Shown one piece after another: positions 11,750 to 22,149 of a DNA stretch of 64,000 nt; position 1 is the stretch's first letter; each line of letters begins with the position of its first letter. This DNA is from Terebella lapidaria (lineage: Eukaryota > Annelida > Polychaeta > Terebellida > Terebellidae). The notes beneath the pieces are model-generated. The model did not search any database. It was not told the origin of the DNA and saw only the letters and a list, made by a program, of their open reading frames with translations. The translations under genes and the position numbers were made by a program. Location: the NCBI GenBank assembly GCA_949152475.1, contig OX424563.1:22541001-22605000 (forward strand), read 5' to 3'.

Positions 11750-13140
11750 CGATAATTGAGTTATGGTCTTAAGACCATCGGTTGTACGCCATACGATTGG
11801 GAATTGGCCAAAGAAAAATACAAAAATAGGTTGAAGATTTAATATTGATTAGAACCGGAGTTATAGCCATTTATGTGATTTTCTTTTTTCCGTTGCCATT
11901 GCAACCGTTTTGTGAGCCACTACCATAGCACTGCAGCCCTATAAATTTCAAATCGATCGGACCGTTTGCCTTTGAGTTATGAGCGCAGACATTTGCATTG
12001 AAACGTCGCTGGCCAAAAATAACCAAAATCGTGACCCCCAATTTTTCGACATCGGGCGATAATGGAGAGTTTTCGTCGTACGACCACCGGTCGTACACCA
12101 AACGATCGAGAATTGGCCAAAGAAAAATACAAAATTAGTTGGAAAAATTAATATCAAGTAGAACCGGAGTTACAGCCAATTAAGTGATTTTCACTTTTTC
12201 CGTTGCCATGGCAACTGTTTTCATCCGATTTTGACAAAATTCGAACGGGACCGAGCGATTACCGTAGCACTCCAGCTCTATAAATTTCAGATTTATCAGA
12301 CCGTTTGCCTTTGAGTTATGAGCGTAGACATTTGCATTGAAACGTCGCTAGCAAAAAATAACCGAAATCGTGACCCCCAATTTTTCGACATCGGGCGATA
12401 ATGGAGTTTTCGTTGTACGACCATTGGTCGTACACCATACGATCGCGAATTGGCCAAAGAAAAATACAAAAATATTTGGAAAACTAATATCAAGTAGAAC
12501 CGGAGTTAGAGCCAATTAGGTGATTTTCACTTTTTCCGTTGCCATGGCGACTGTTTTCATCCGATTTTAACAAAATTCGAACGGGACCGAGCGACTACCA
12601 TAGCACACCAGCATTATAAATTTCAGATCGATCAGACCGTTTGCCTTTGAGTTATGAGCGCATTGAAACGTCGCTGGCAAAAAATAACCGAAATCGTGAC
12701 CCCCAATTTTTCGACATCGGGCGATAATGGAGAGTTTTCGTCGTACGACCATCGGTCGTATACCATACGATCGAGAATTGGCCAAAGAAAAATACAAAAA
12801 TAGATGGAAAAATTAATATCAAGTAGAACCGGAGTCACAGCCAATTAAGTGATTTTCACATTTTCCGTTGCCATGGCAACCGTTTTCATCTGACTCTGAC
12901 AAAATTCGAACAGGACCGAGCGACTATCATACTGCTCCAGCTTTAGAAATTTCAGATTGATCGGACCGTTTGCCTTTGAGTTATGAGCGCAGACATTTGC
13001 ACTGAAACGTCGCTGACAAAAAATCACCGAAATCGTGACCCTCAATTTTTCGACATCGGGCGATAATAGAGAGTTTTCGTCGTACGACCATCGGCCGTAC
13101 ACCATAGGGTCGGGAATTGGCCAGAGAAAAATACAAAATT
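11750..13140 (-). repeat. Core tandem array of about 325-345 bp units
   Basis: Landmark GGGCGATAATGGAGAGTTTT with a following TCGTACGACC word recurs near 11750 (degenerate), 12060, 12395, 12720 and 13065. Each unit also has GAATTGGCCAAAGAAAAATA, GTAGAACCGGAGTT, GTTGCCATGGCAAC and TTTGCCTTTGAGTTATGAGC. Identity between the middle units is high, and the outer units are more diverged. Confidence 0.8.
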
Positions 13141-13146
13141 AGTTTA

Positions 13147-13863
13147 AAGTCATAGTAGCAAGGTACCATTATATGGTTTAATTCCTGTTCAGATAAAGGC
13201 ATTGTGGACATTTGGTGATAAAAAAAGATGTTCGCGTTAATTGGTAATTAATAACAGCGACATATAATCAAGTATATTGAGCCAGTATTGCAATCGCCTT
13301 CTCATGCCGATGAAAAAATAGCTTCGGCAGTTTCCGTAATCGTGACGTCAGTTGAGGCAAAATGTGCTTTGATGGCTGGCCAAAAACGTAAAACACGTAA
13401 TTTGGGCGGTCAGCTCAAAGATAGAAAACCACTCCAAAATGCATGAGATTCAAAAGAAAACACGTGAAAACCAACAAATACTGGACATCTTGCAGTTCAA
13501 CAAACCTCCTTTCTGGGAGAATAAATAGTACTGATTCTAAATATCAAGACAAGAAATGCCGTATTCCCACTATCTCACCCGTTCACTTGAATTGTCAAAC
13601 ATACACAATGAGAATGAATATGCGACATGCAGTTTACCTTGCTGGCTACATGTACTTTCAATTCTGCCTCAACTGACGTCACCAACCACGTGACCCATAC
13701 TAAAATCGTGATCAAAATCTTCGGTAATTTACGGAAGGAGTGCCTATTTGATTCAATATCTCGAAACTCATTGATTGTATTTGTAAAATTCGTTCGAATT
13801 TACAGATAACTATTCATAATGGACTAAATGAAAAGCACTTTCATCGGCATGCTACTAGGTCTT
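13147..13863. mobile_element. Foldback MITE nested in the tandem-repeat element
   Basis: Interrupts a core unit: the left flank ends in AAATTAGTT and the right flank resumes AGAAATTAATATTC, contiguous in sister units. The ends are imperfect inverted repeats, AAGTCATAGTAGCA against AAGACCTAGTAGCA, each beside a TA (13145-13146 and 13864-13865), as in Tc1/mariner-type MITEs. Further inverted pairs are exact: CATGCCGATGAAA (13303-13315 with 13839-13851) and GTGACGTCAGTTGAGGCA (13342-13359 with 13665-13682). About 300 bp of unpaired centre remains. No transposase. The TA target and superfamily are inferred. Confidence 0.65.
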
Positions 13864-14144
13864 TAAGAAATTAATATTCATTAGAACTAGAGTTATAGTC
13901 AATTATGTGATTTTCTCTTTTTTCGTTGCCATGGCAACAATTTTTTTCTGATTTTGACAAAAATTGAGGAGGACCGAGCCACGGTGATACCGCTTCTTCC
14001 CTATAAATTTCAGGACGATCGGACCATTCGGTTTTGAGTTATGCGCGCGGACAGACAAACAAACAAACAAACAGACAAACAGACATACAAACTGACAGAC
14101 CCAATTACAATACCCTCTGCCCCTATCGGGGCGAGGGTAATAAC

Positions 14145-14737
14145 AGGCTGCATTTTACGCTATTAGGTTTAGCACAAACATACCATCATTTCTTGGTTTC
14201 TTTCTCGTGTAATGTGATCACACATGTGTACTATCCTCTCACACATGTGTAATATCCTCTCACACATGCATCATATCATAGCGAATGTTCCTCACACATG
14301 CATTGTATCATTTCGCACTAACATCATCAAATAACCTTGAATTTTAGGCGTAATGGTGACGCTACATGTGTGATTTGGTTTTCAATGGTATTTCTATGTA
14401 CACTTTTGCCACCAGAACCGCAAACTTTTGCAATATATAGCAGTTTACAACCAAAACAAGCGCAACATGTGTGACTTAATGCACTAAATTAATTCGTGCA
14501 TACCATTTCCGCTGCTTGGTTTTAAATGATCGATATTGTTCCCATATATAATTGTAGGCTGTTGGTTTTGTGCAAATTCATCTTAACCACACAATAATGA
14601 TATAATTGTGTTCGGGCCTGATTTACTCACACATACGTATTATCTTTCCACACATGCATCATATCTCTCACACATGTGTCGTGTCCGTTTTCACACATGC
14701 ATATCCAGCGCTTTAACAGTTTGCGGGGAGTGATTCT
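14145..14737. repeat. Spacer with iterated CACACATGTGT / CACACATGCAT words
   Basis: Eight copies of CACACATG followed by TGT or CAT, or close variants, cluster at the two ends (14219-14305 and 14628-14705). Most follow a CTCT or TTTC tract. ACATGTGT is self-complementary. The middle 300 bp contains two more ACATGTGTGA words (14352 and 14463). No gene is seen. It may be a small element with repeated sub-terminal motifs, but I could not find matching termini. Confidence 0.45.
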
Positions 14738-17270
14738 GAGATGTGAAATATGTTTAGTTGTGAATGAATTATGAATATAAAATAATTGATGTATTGATTA
14801 GTTTTGGAAGTCACTGTGTCTTGCTTATCTTGCATAGCCAGAATTTGACTGGGTTGAGTGTAATCGAGGAATTTTTGGTCGTCTCTTTTGTGCTGACAAA
14901 ACTGGAGTGTTCGGATTTGGCACAGTCAACTCGACCGTCCAATTGTCGTCTTTCTGAAAAGCTGGTGACAATATAATTCCTAAGCACACGATGACATTAT
15001 TTACAGATTTTGTCACAATACAACACAGTGTAGTGGCAAATATTCATGAAGGAAAACACTCACTATGTTCCTAACTAAAGTCCCACAACTAAAGTCCCAC
15101 GTTGCCAAAAACCATTCGCCAAATTCACAAGCCCCTCCTTAGAGATGGTGGGCGATAAACAGACATCTGGACGTATGACAGCCCCGGCGACGACGAGATT
15201 TATTTAATTACGATTTCTAGTATATTGTTATCATTATTAGCTAGCTGGACAACGTATTTTGTCCTCATCATCCCAAAATATTGAGGCTGATCTCACTCGG
15301 TTCCCGTGGGTACCCACATAACCTTCAGTTCTGCTTGTCATATCATCATTCAAGTCATTCGAGGAAAAATCATTTAATATCAAACGCATCAATCATTGAC
15401 GAACGTCAGTTCTTTGGTATCCACATAAGAAAGGAAACCAGCTAACTCAGTCGTCTTATAAAAAGTCAATTGTTTGTTTGGCACAAGATAGTGTAACTTC
15501 AAAATTCCTGGAACGGAATTCTCTTGAGCTAAAAACAGAAGATAAAAACTAGCATTCTGTTGATCTTGAAATTGACAGCTTAATTAAATATTCTGAAAGG
15601 GTTCATCACGGACACGTCATACAACATGGTTCGATCGAACCTGAGATGAAACGATGAAAAAATTGTTTGGCTGGACGAAACATTGATCCCAAAGACAAGA
15701 AGGAAAGACACTTACAAGGTAATCTAAAATGTGATCCCGAAGGGAGGGGAAATCGGTGTCTGGATGGTTCAAATTCGAGACAAAAATGACAATACTTCAT
15801 CAGATGTTTCAAGTTCGTTGATTGAACAATTTTACACAAAGACAACAGGCAGAACGAGGATTTTAGATTTTGAATACTCCAAAGGGCTCTGAAACTCAGA
15901 ATGAACTCACTGGCGGAAGGAAATTGGAACGCTTTTGCAAAATTTGAATGTATATTTATGATTGTTCTGTTCGTTAAGGGTATTATAGAAAACCCCGTAT
16001 CGAATACAACGTCTCCCTCCTGCCTTTTGTTTCATTGCAAAATGCGACCAAGGGCGCTCCATTCTACAATTTCGAGCACTACTCTCACTATTGAGCACGG
16101 CCGGCAGATGATTCCAGTAATTGAAATCATATACTGATTTATGTGTTCCGACATAAATGTTATCCTGATATTGTCTAAATAGATCCTCATATGGCGGAGA
16201 TTAACTATGAATCTACGACACAGGCATGAGAGAGAGACAAAACCTGTGATTGTATGTCCTCCCTCCTCCATTTCGTCCTTGAAATGCACTTGCACCTCAA
16301 AAATATGCCTGTTTTATTGATGCCAGATGTGACAGATGTATAAAGCGATTGACATTCTCGGAAACACACCCATATGTGTCCTGACTAACAAAATAGAACT
16401 ATGATGAAATATTTGGCATATCAAGGCTGTGGAGTCTTTGAATGGCAGGACCCTGATAAGATTTCTTTCAGGTCTACAATATGATTTCTGTATCCGTACC
16501 GATCTTTGTGTCTGAACCCCCGCCCTTCCTTGACAGATTCTACAGATCTTCTCCAGGTTTTTAACCTCTGGTTAGTATATTGGTCTTATATTCTGGTTTT
16601 TATATTGTGGTCGAGTGGAGGTGTAAAAATGACCGTATTAAACAAAGCAGACTGGAAACAATCAATATTCATGCAGTATTCCCCCAATGACTTGAATTAC
16701 ACACTTGCAATACAATCGCGTGAGTAACTTCGCTTGTCATGCAAGATGTCGCAATTATTTTTCAAGAAATTTAAATATTTACTGCGAGTATATCACTATA
16801 GTATTCTTTTTGGTGTCACAAGTATAGCAGATACTCGTTTCGAAGTCATTTCAAAATTCTCAATGTAACCTCTTCCTAATTTGAGCCTGTGAGATTTTGA
16901 GAGAAATTTGATAGCAGAAAGCAATATGCAAAACAACTGGACGAGTGTTCCACGACATATAAATGCGAACCCCGGCTCGTCACACTCGCATATGTTGCAC
17001 AGGACATTCACATAAAATATGTGGGACGATTCCGTGATATCCGAACAACGTCCACACAAATGATTGTTAAAACTCCTCACTTTTGCACTTAATAATTAAC
17101 GAAAAATGGAAAGGGTTAAGACGTGTTTGAGACAGCTTAAAGTCTACGAAGACTTTGTAAGTATTCCGTAAGAAGTTGTCACGGATATTCCTTCTCAAAA
17201 ATCTTGTGACACAATAAGGACACCACACGACTCGTGCAGGCTCGTAAACCCCGTTCGCAAGTGGTCGCAT

Positions 17271-18313
17271 GTTGAACCGGTAAATGTGAAATCAAATGCT
17301 AAATGTGAAACCTAACGGTAAATGTGAAAACACACTAACGCTAAATGTGAAACCTAACGGTAAATGTGAAACTATGTGCTTGACGCTAAATGTGAAAATA
17401 TATATATAGTTACCACTCACAGTCATCAGACTGGTACGAACAACTAAGAACTACCCTAATCCCGAAATGGATAGCATCGAAATGGATAGCCTGCCCTTCT
17501 CCACTCCCGCCTGGTCGACTGTAGAACCGCTTCTCTCTAGTTCAAATCGGTTCTGCAGGAAAGCAGGTGTTCCCATCACTGATCTGTCTTTTTAGGTTAC
17601 GGTATCTTTGATCTAACAAGCCACAGCATACAAGGAATAGAATGCGTAAGAATATGCCCGGGTGACATGTTTTTAGGTTACCTGACAAAATGAATAATAT
17701 CTCGCTTATTATCGACTTTGTAGCTTAGATATCAATTGTGGACATATAGGAAATGATATATGCTGAACATCCTGATGACCTTGAATTTGACCTCATCTTC
17801 AAGGTCAGAGCACAAAATGGTAATGTCTCTTTTAATATCGACTTTTCAGCTTAGGAATCAATTGTGGACATATAGGAAGTCATATATGCGATATCATCGA
17901 GTTACTAAGTCGGGAATTTCAAAAAATATAATTTTTTCTGGGTGGCCCCGCTACGCTTCCGTAGCCTAGGCCTATACGTTGGCAGTTATTTACATGTCAC
18001 AAGACAATAAATGCCAGTACGCCTAATAACCTAGTTTTGCCCTTGGCCGATTTTTCACATCTACCGTCGTGATTTCTTTTCATATTTACCGTTAAGGGTG
18101 ATTTCCTTAATTTTGACATTTACCGTTAGGTTTCACATTTACCGATAGTGTTTTTTTACATTTATCGTTCGGTTTCACATTTACCGTTGATGTGTTTTCA
18201 CATTTACCGTTAGGTTTCATATTTACCGTTGATGTGTTTTTACATTTACCGTTAGGTTTCACTTTTACTGTTGATTTCACATTTACCGTTGATTTCACAT
18301 TTACCGGTTCAAC
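17271..18313. mobile_element. Foldback transposon with iterated TTTCACATTTACCGTT arms
   Basis: Termini are a perfect inverted repeat beginning GTTGAACCGGTAAATGTG. Left arm 17271-17402 and right arm 18050-18313 consist of repeats of a 16-20 bp motif, GGTAAATGTGAAACCTAAC on the left and its complement on the right. Flanks are GGTCGCAT (17263-17270) and AGTCGCAT (18314-18321), an 8-bp target-site duplication with one mismatch. The paralogous empty site in copy 1 (10126-10140) has the word once. The centre holds unrelated DNA, including a nested GGTTACC-type fragment. Iterated-motif arms with 8-bp duplications recall sea-urchin TU foldback elements; placement in hAT or another superfamily is inference. 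No transposase seen. Confidence 0.8.
17676..18054 (+). mobile_element. GGTTACC-ended element, short nested copy
   Basis: Begins GGTTACCTGAC (17676-17686), carries about two core units with ATCAATTGTGGACATATAGG and GACCTTGAATTTGACC, and ends in ATAACC, a GCCCTTGGC hairpin and a T-tract (18031-18054). It lies inside the foldback at 17271-18313, so it was either captured or inserted there. It has lost the 5' hairpin and microsatellite of the full copy at 5384. Confidence 0.65.
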
Positions 18314-18476
18314 AGTCGCATCCGATGTACTCTGCTCAAAGTGATTCACATTCAATGATGTCATTGTTTAGGCAGGAACTACTTCCTGACTGCCTGTCGT
18401 CCCTTGGTCAATGTGGACGAATACTACTGGTCTGTAGTGTATACAGTGATGAAATAAAATGTATCGATAATTCTAT

Positions 18477-18790
18477 GTATCAACCTATTACGAACATTAC
18501 AAACATAATTTGATGATGCCAAAAGCAAGCCTAAAATGCAACATTTTGGAATAAATCAAAGCCCGGTCAAATATTTGTAGCCAAAGCCCACTGGTGTCCA
18601 CAGGGAAAGACAATATGTGAAATATAGTTGTTTCTACTGTACACCTAATGGGATTAGCATACGTTTGCCCAACAACGCACTAAAACAATTTGGAATTTCG
18701 AAACCACACCAATGCAGTAAGTGTATGGCAAGTACATAAGTACACATTATAAATTATCTGCGATTCTCAATAAAAATGTATAATTTTTGT
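18477..18790 (+). repeat. Interspersed repeat family S, copy in duplication 2
   Basis: Paralogue of 10285-10560, inherited through the segmental duplication. It retains the CCACTGGTGTCCACAG and GTTGTTTCTACTGTACAC words. Confidence 0.6.
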
Positions 18791-19399
18791 AGTCAAATCA
18801 ATGAATGAAAACGGATATCAAGCACATATGGATTTTTCCCCAAAGCACAAATACAAAACGAAGCGCACAAGAGTGAATCAGACATTATTATTCAGATGAT
18901 CTACATTTCGTGGGTATTCATCATACACCAAACATGTGAGCACTTTGAGCCAAGACCCACATCTGCGAAGTTTACTATTCACAGAACATGACAATTACAG
19001 TATCTATATCTGGTCAACCCCTAAGAGTTTCGAGCAACAAATCAGCATTGATCTTTTTTTGATCAGTTTTGTTACTGTAGTTCACTCAGCATTGACAAGT
19101 TCTGGCTGAAGTAGACTCAAGATTGCTTGAAAAAAGTGCACCCAATAATTATTCTAATGGTGTGAATGTCTCTCAGCGTAATTGTTCACAGTAATATGTA
19201 TGTGTGGTTACTATTTTTGTTCTAATTTACTGTTATACAAACGCAAAACCCATTAAGCATTTTTTGAATGAGGGTACGATGGACATTTGATTTCGCCTGA
19301 TACCTGACTACACCGTGACGCCCGATTCCACCCGCAAAGTACGTGAATTTACCTCGCAGTCAGGTACAATCATTCCAACAAGCGATTCATGCGTCATGA

Positions 19400-19854
19400 G
19401 GTGTCACAGTAGTGAATAATTTCTGTTTAGATGAAATTTCAAGATCATCGTCCAAATATCATCGTTTTAGTGCATGTTGAAATTTCCTGATCCATTAGTG
19501 TAATATATCATAGGAAAGCCGTACTCTCTGGGATATTTTCTATCAAGTTTGAGATATATGTTGTGTGATTCGTTTTCGAACTATGAACTGAAAGAATTTG
19601 CCGGTGAGAAAAAAATATGTAGAAACAGACACCATATGCAATTTTTGGTCAAACTCACATTTTTTCTAGCATTATTCACATCAAAACACCCATGAATCAC
19701 GTAGTTGTCTTGTGTGCTTTCCAAACAAATACAAAAACGTAGATTTTTTTTCTGTTTTCTTGCACAAATAACCACAGTTCGAAAATACGCATGTTTCGAA
19801 ATTTTGTTTATTTACCATTCAACCCGGATGTGACGCAATTACTACTGTGATACC
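19400..19854. mobile_element. MITE with GGTGTCACAGTAGT termini, left copy of a composite
   Basis: About 455 bp. Starts GGTGTCACAGTAGT and ends ACTACTGTGATACC, an inverted repeat of 14 bp with one mismatch (longer with gaps). Nearly identical in sequence and orientation to 20117-20585. Followed directly by TTAA. Open frames read across it are short and shared by both copies only because the DNA is. Superfamily unknown. Confidence 0.75.
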
Positions 19855-20116
19855 TTAATGAGTGTTTAACTTGTAGATAATGAACTTATTTTTTTTTAGC
19901 ACATTCTGACGCTACATTTTGACGAGAATCACGCAAAAACTCACACATGTATTGAAATGGTCATTATAAAAAAATCCAAACACATTACATATATTCAAAT
20001 GAGCATTTTCATCTGAGCAATTAAACATATTTTACAAAAATAAATCCGATATATCTTCCAGGAGGTTTGTAAGGCTGGTATTTTCCCGTTTATTAGACAA
20101 TAGCTGAGCTAATTAA
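19855..20116. other. 262-bp cargo between two MITE copies
   Basis: AT-rich DNA beginning and ending with TTAA (19855-19858 and 20113-20116). It is not present in duplication copy 1 and not recognised elsewhere in the window. It has been carried, or trapped, between the two direct MITE copies. Confidence 0.6.
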
Positions 20117-20585
20117 GGTGTCACAGTAGTAAATAATTTCTGTTTAAACGAAATTTCAAGATCATCGTCCAAATATCATCATTTTAGTGTATGTTGAAAT
20201 TTCCTGATCCATTAGTGTAATATATCATAGGAAAGCCGTACTCTCTGGGATATTTTCTATCAAGTTTAAGATATATGTTGTATGATTCGTTTTCGAACTA
20301 TGGACTGAAAGATGAACCGCACTAGAATTTGCCAGTGAGAAAAAAATGTGTAGAAACAGACACCATATGCAATTTTTGGTCAAACTCACATTTTTTCTAG
20401 CATTATTCACATCAAAACACCCATGAATCACGTAGTTGTCTTGTGTGCCTTCCAAACAAATACAAAAACGTGGAATTTTTTCTGTTTTCTAGACACAAAT
20501 AACCACAGTTCGAAAATACGCATGTTTCGAAATTTTGTTTATTTACCATTCAACCCGGATGTGACGCAATTACTACTGTGATACC
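20117..20585. mobile_element. MITE with GGTGTCACAGTAGT termini, right copy of a composite
   Basis: About 469 bp, the same element as 19400-19854 with a roughly 13-bp length difference (GATGAACCGCACTAG region near 20310). It ends at 20585 and is followed by ATTACGTAAATAC, which in duplication copy 1 directly follows GCGTC. The whole 19398-20585 block is therefore one insertion relative to copy 1, with at most a 2-3 bp (AT or CAT) duplication. Confidence 0.75.
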
Positions 20586-20781
20586 ATTACGTAAATACCG
20601 GAACATACATCACGCGCAGGTATAAACAGAGCAGCAAGATGCAAGAGTGACTGACCACTGACAGTTGCCTTCTTGTGTGAATTTGACAAATTTTGCAATT
20701 TATGTTGTTTCTATATCCTTTAGTGAAACACTAACTAGACGTGAGTGTTTAAACTAGACGTCAAGGCCTAAAGATGCCTTG

Positions 20782-21550
20782 AAGGCATTTCGGAGTTACG
20801 ACTATTTATAACATGTTTGCCCCGGGCTCTATGATGAAAATAGATATTGATGAAAATGAAAAATACCTACTCGTTCAAAATGATTGGAGGTTGAGGTCAA
20901 AGTTCATCCTCAATACCCCTCCACACATGTTTGTCTAGGGCGACGAGTCCGAAAATGAAAAATGCTGACTCGACAATAGGGCGTGGGCAAAGCTCATTCG
21001 ATAGGACGCAGCATTGTAATAGTGGGGAATGTCGTCTGTTGTGAACCATGCACGGGGCATTTGGTGCGAAAATTCCGTATGTTTGGAGTAATACCATGGT
21101 ATCCTGATAATAAATAATAAAAAAACCTCCCGAGATATCGATAAATAAAACATCATTTTCGCTCTATGACACACCGTTTTCGAGATATACATGAAAGCCT
21201 GAAGTCAGCGAAAATTCTCGAAGGCTCTAGGCCAAAGGTCGTTCGAAGGATTGATCTCAAAATCGACAGGATTCTTCTCTGGTGGTATCTGAACCTATGT
21301 GCGAAGATCTGCAGCCATTGCCTGAAGAGTTATCGTCAGGAAACCAATTGTCAAATTCAACCTTGATTTCATCCTCACGGACCTGAGGAGATCCGTGAGG
21401 AATACGGCTCTTCCACATATCATTTCTGACCAGTGATGAAACTTTGGCAAGGATACGTCAAGACAAACTAAAGTTATCGTCCAGAATCCAAAAAGGTGGA
21501 AGAAGAAACAAATCTGCTAAAACGTAAAGGCATTAATGCCGAAATGCCTT
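20782..21550. mobile_element. Candidate inverted-repeat element, AAGGCATTTCGG termini
   Basis: AAGGCATTTCGG at 20782-20793 is exactly inverted at 21539-21550. Both ends also contain small palindromes made of the same letters: ATGCCTT-G-AAGGCAT on the left and GGCATTAATGCC on the right. Between them is a 9-bp hairpin, CCTCACGGA / TCCGTGAGG, at 21373-21400. It lies just past the end of segmental duplication copy 2. I have no empty site or target duplication for it, so its limits are uncertain. Confidence 0.4.
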
Positions 21551-22149
21551 AGAGTCGCTCATTATATTCGTTTCCAAGGACACAATTGCGTCATCATTTA
21601 ATATAATGTTGTTGATTTTTCCTCTTAACATATTTATTAGGCATTACAAGTAGTCATGCTGGTTAACGGAAGGTTCATTACAAAAAGTGCGTTTGATTGG
21701 GCTTCAAATCAATCCTGTGGCTAGGTTAGAAGTCAATGGGGATTGAGGTTTTACGAAATTGTCACTACCCTATAATTTGAAGAAGAAAAAATGCTGCTTG
21801 CGTTCACGCAAATAATGTTCAAATTGTAGTATTGGCCTCAACTATTATGCCAAAGTTTCCGACAGGTCCCTGACTATCACGACAAAAACAAATGGTATGA
21901 ACTCAGTGACTATTTCTGAAAAAAAAGAAGATTATCACCATATGATTCTGAAAAAATAGGCGCATACTCAGAGAACGAATATCATTGAATACATGTTGAA
22001 CATTTTGATACATGTTTGACGCAAATATCCGTGTTTCGCGACAAACTAAGTTGTATCAATCCAATTGGTACATAACCAATATCATAATTAAGTTTTATGC
22101 CTTTGTTACATTGGTGTGGGGTGTTCAATACTCGCATGCAAAGTAGTCA
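21551..22149. other. Intergenic DNA, no gene seen
   Basis: Nothing recognised. Similarity to the U-array begins at about 22150. Confidence 0.4.

Larger units (their letters stand above)
11699..14138 (-). mobile_element. ACCCTCGCCC-ended tandem-repeat element (HINE/pearl-like)
   Basis: Read on the minus strand it starts with a hairpin (14112-14138; ACCCTC and GCCCC arms around a 4-nt loop, one bulge). A (TTTG/TCTG)n microsatellite follows (14050-14099), then six core units of about 310-345 bp, the inverted sub-terminal word GGGCGAGGGT (11715-11724), and a small hairpin CAATC-AGA-GATTG (11699-11711). This is the same order of parts as in the GGTTACC and ACTTGACGAAAT families. Core units contain TCGTACGAC, AACCGGAGTTA and TTGCCATGGCAA and are recognisably homologous to the core at 41-50 kb. 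The last unit is separated from the others by a nested MITE (13147-13863). No ORF of note. Confidence 0.65.
14738..20770 (+). repeat. Segmental duplication, copy 2 (carrying two large insertions)
   Basis: Direct-orientation partner of 7595-11390. Collinear except for a 1043-bp insert at 17271-18313 and a roughly 1.19-kb insert at 19398-20585, both absent from copy 1. Minor indels are present (for example a deletion near 15225). The insertions therefore postdate the duplication, or at least the split of these copies. Confidence 0.85.
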
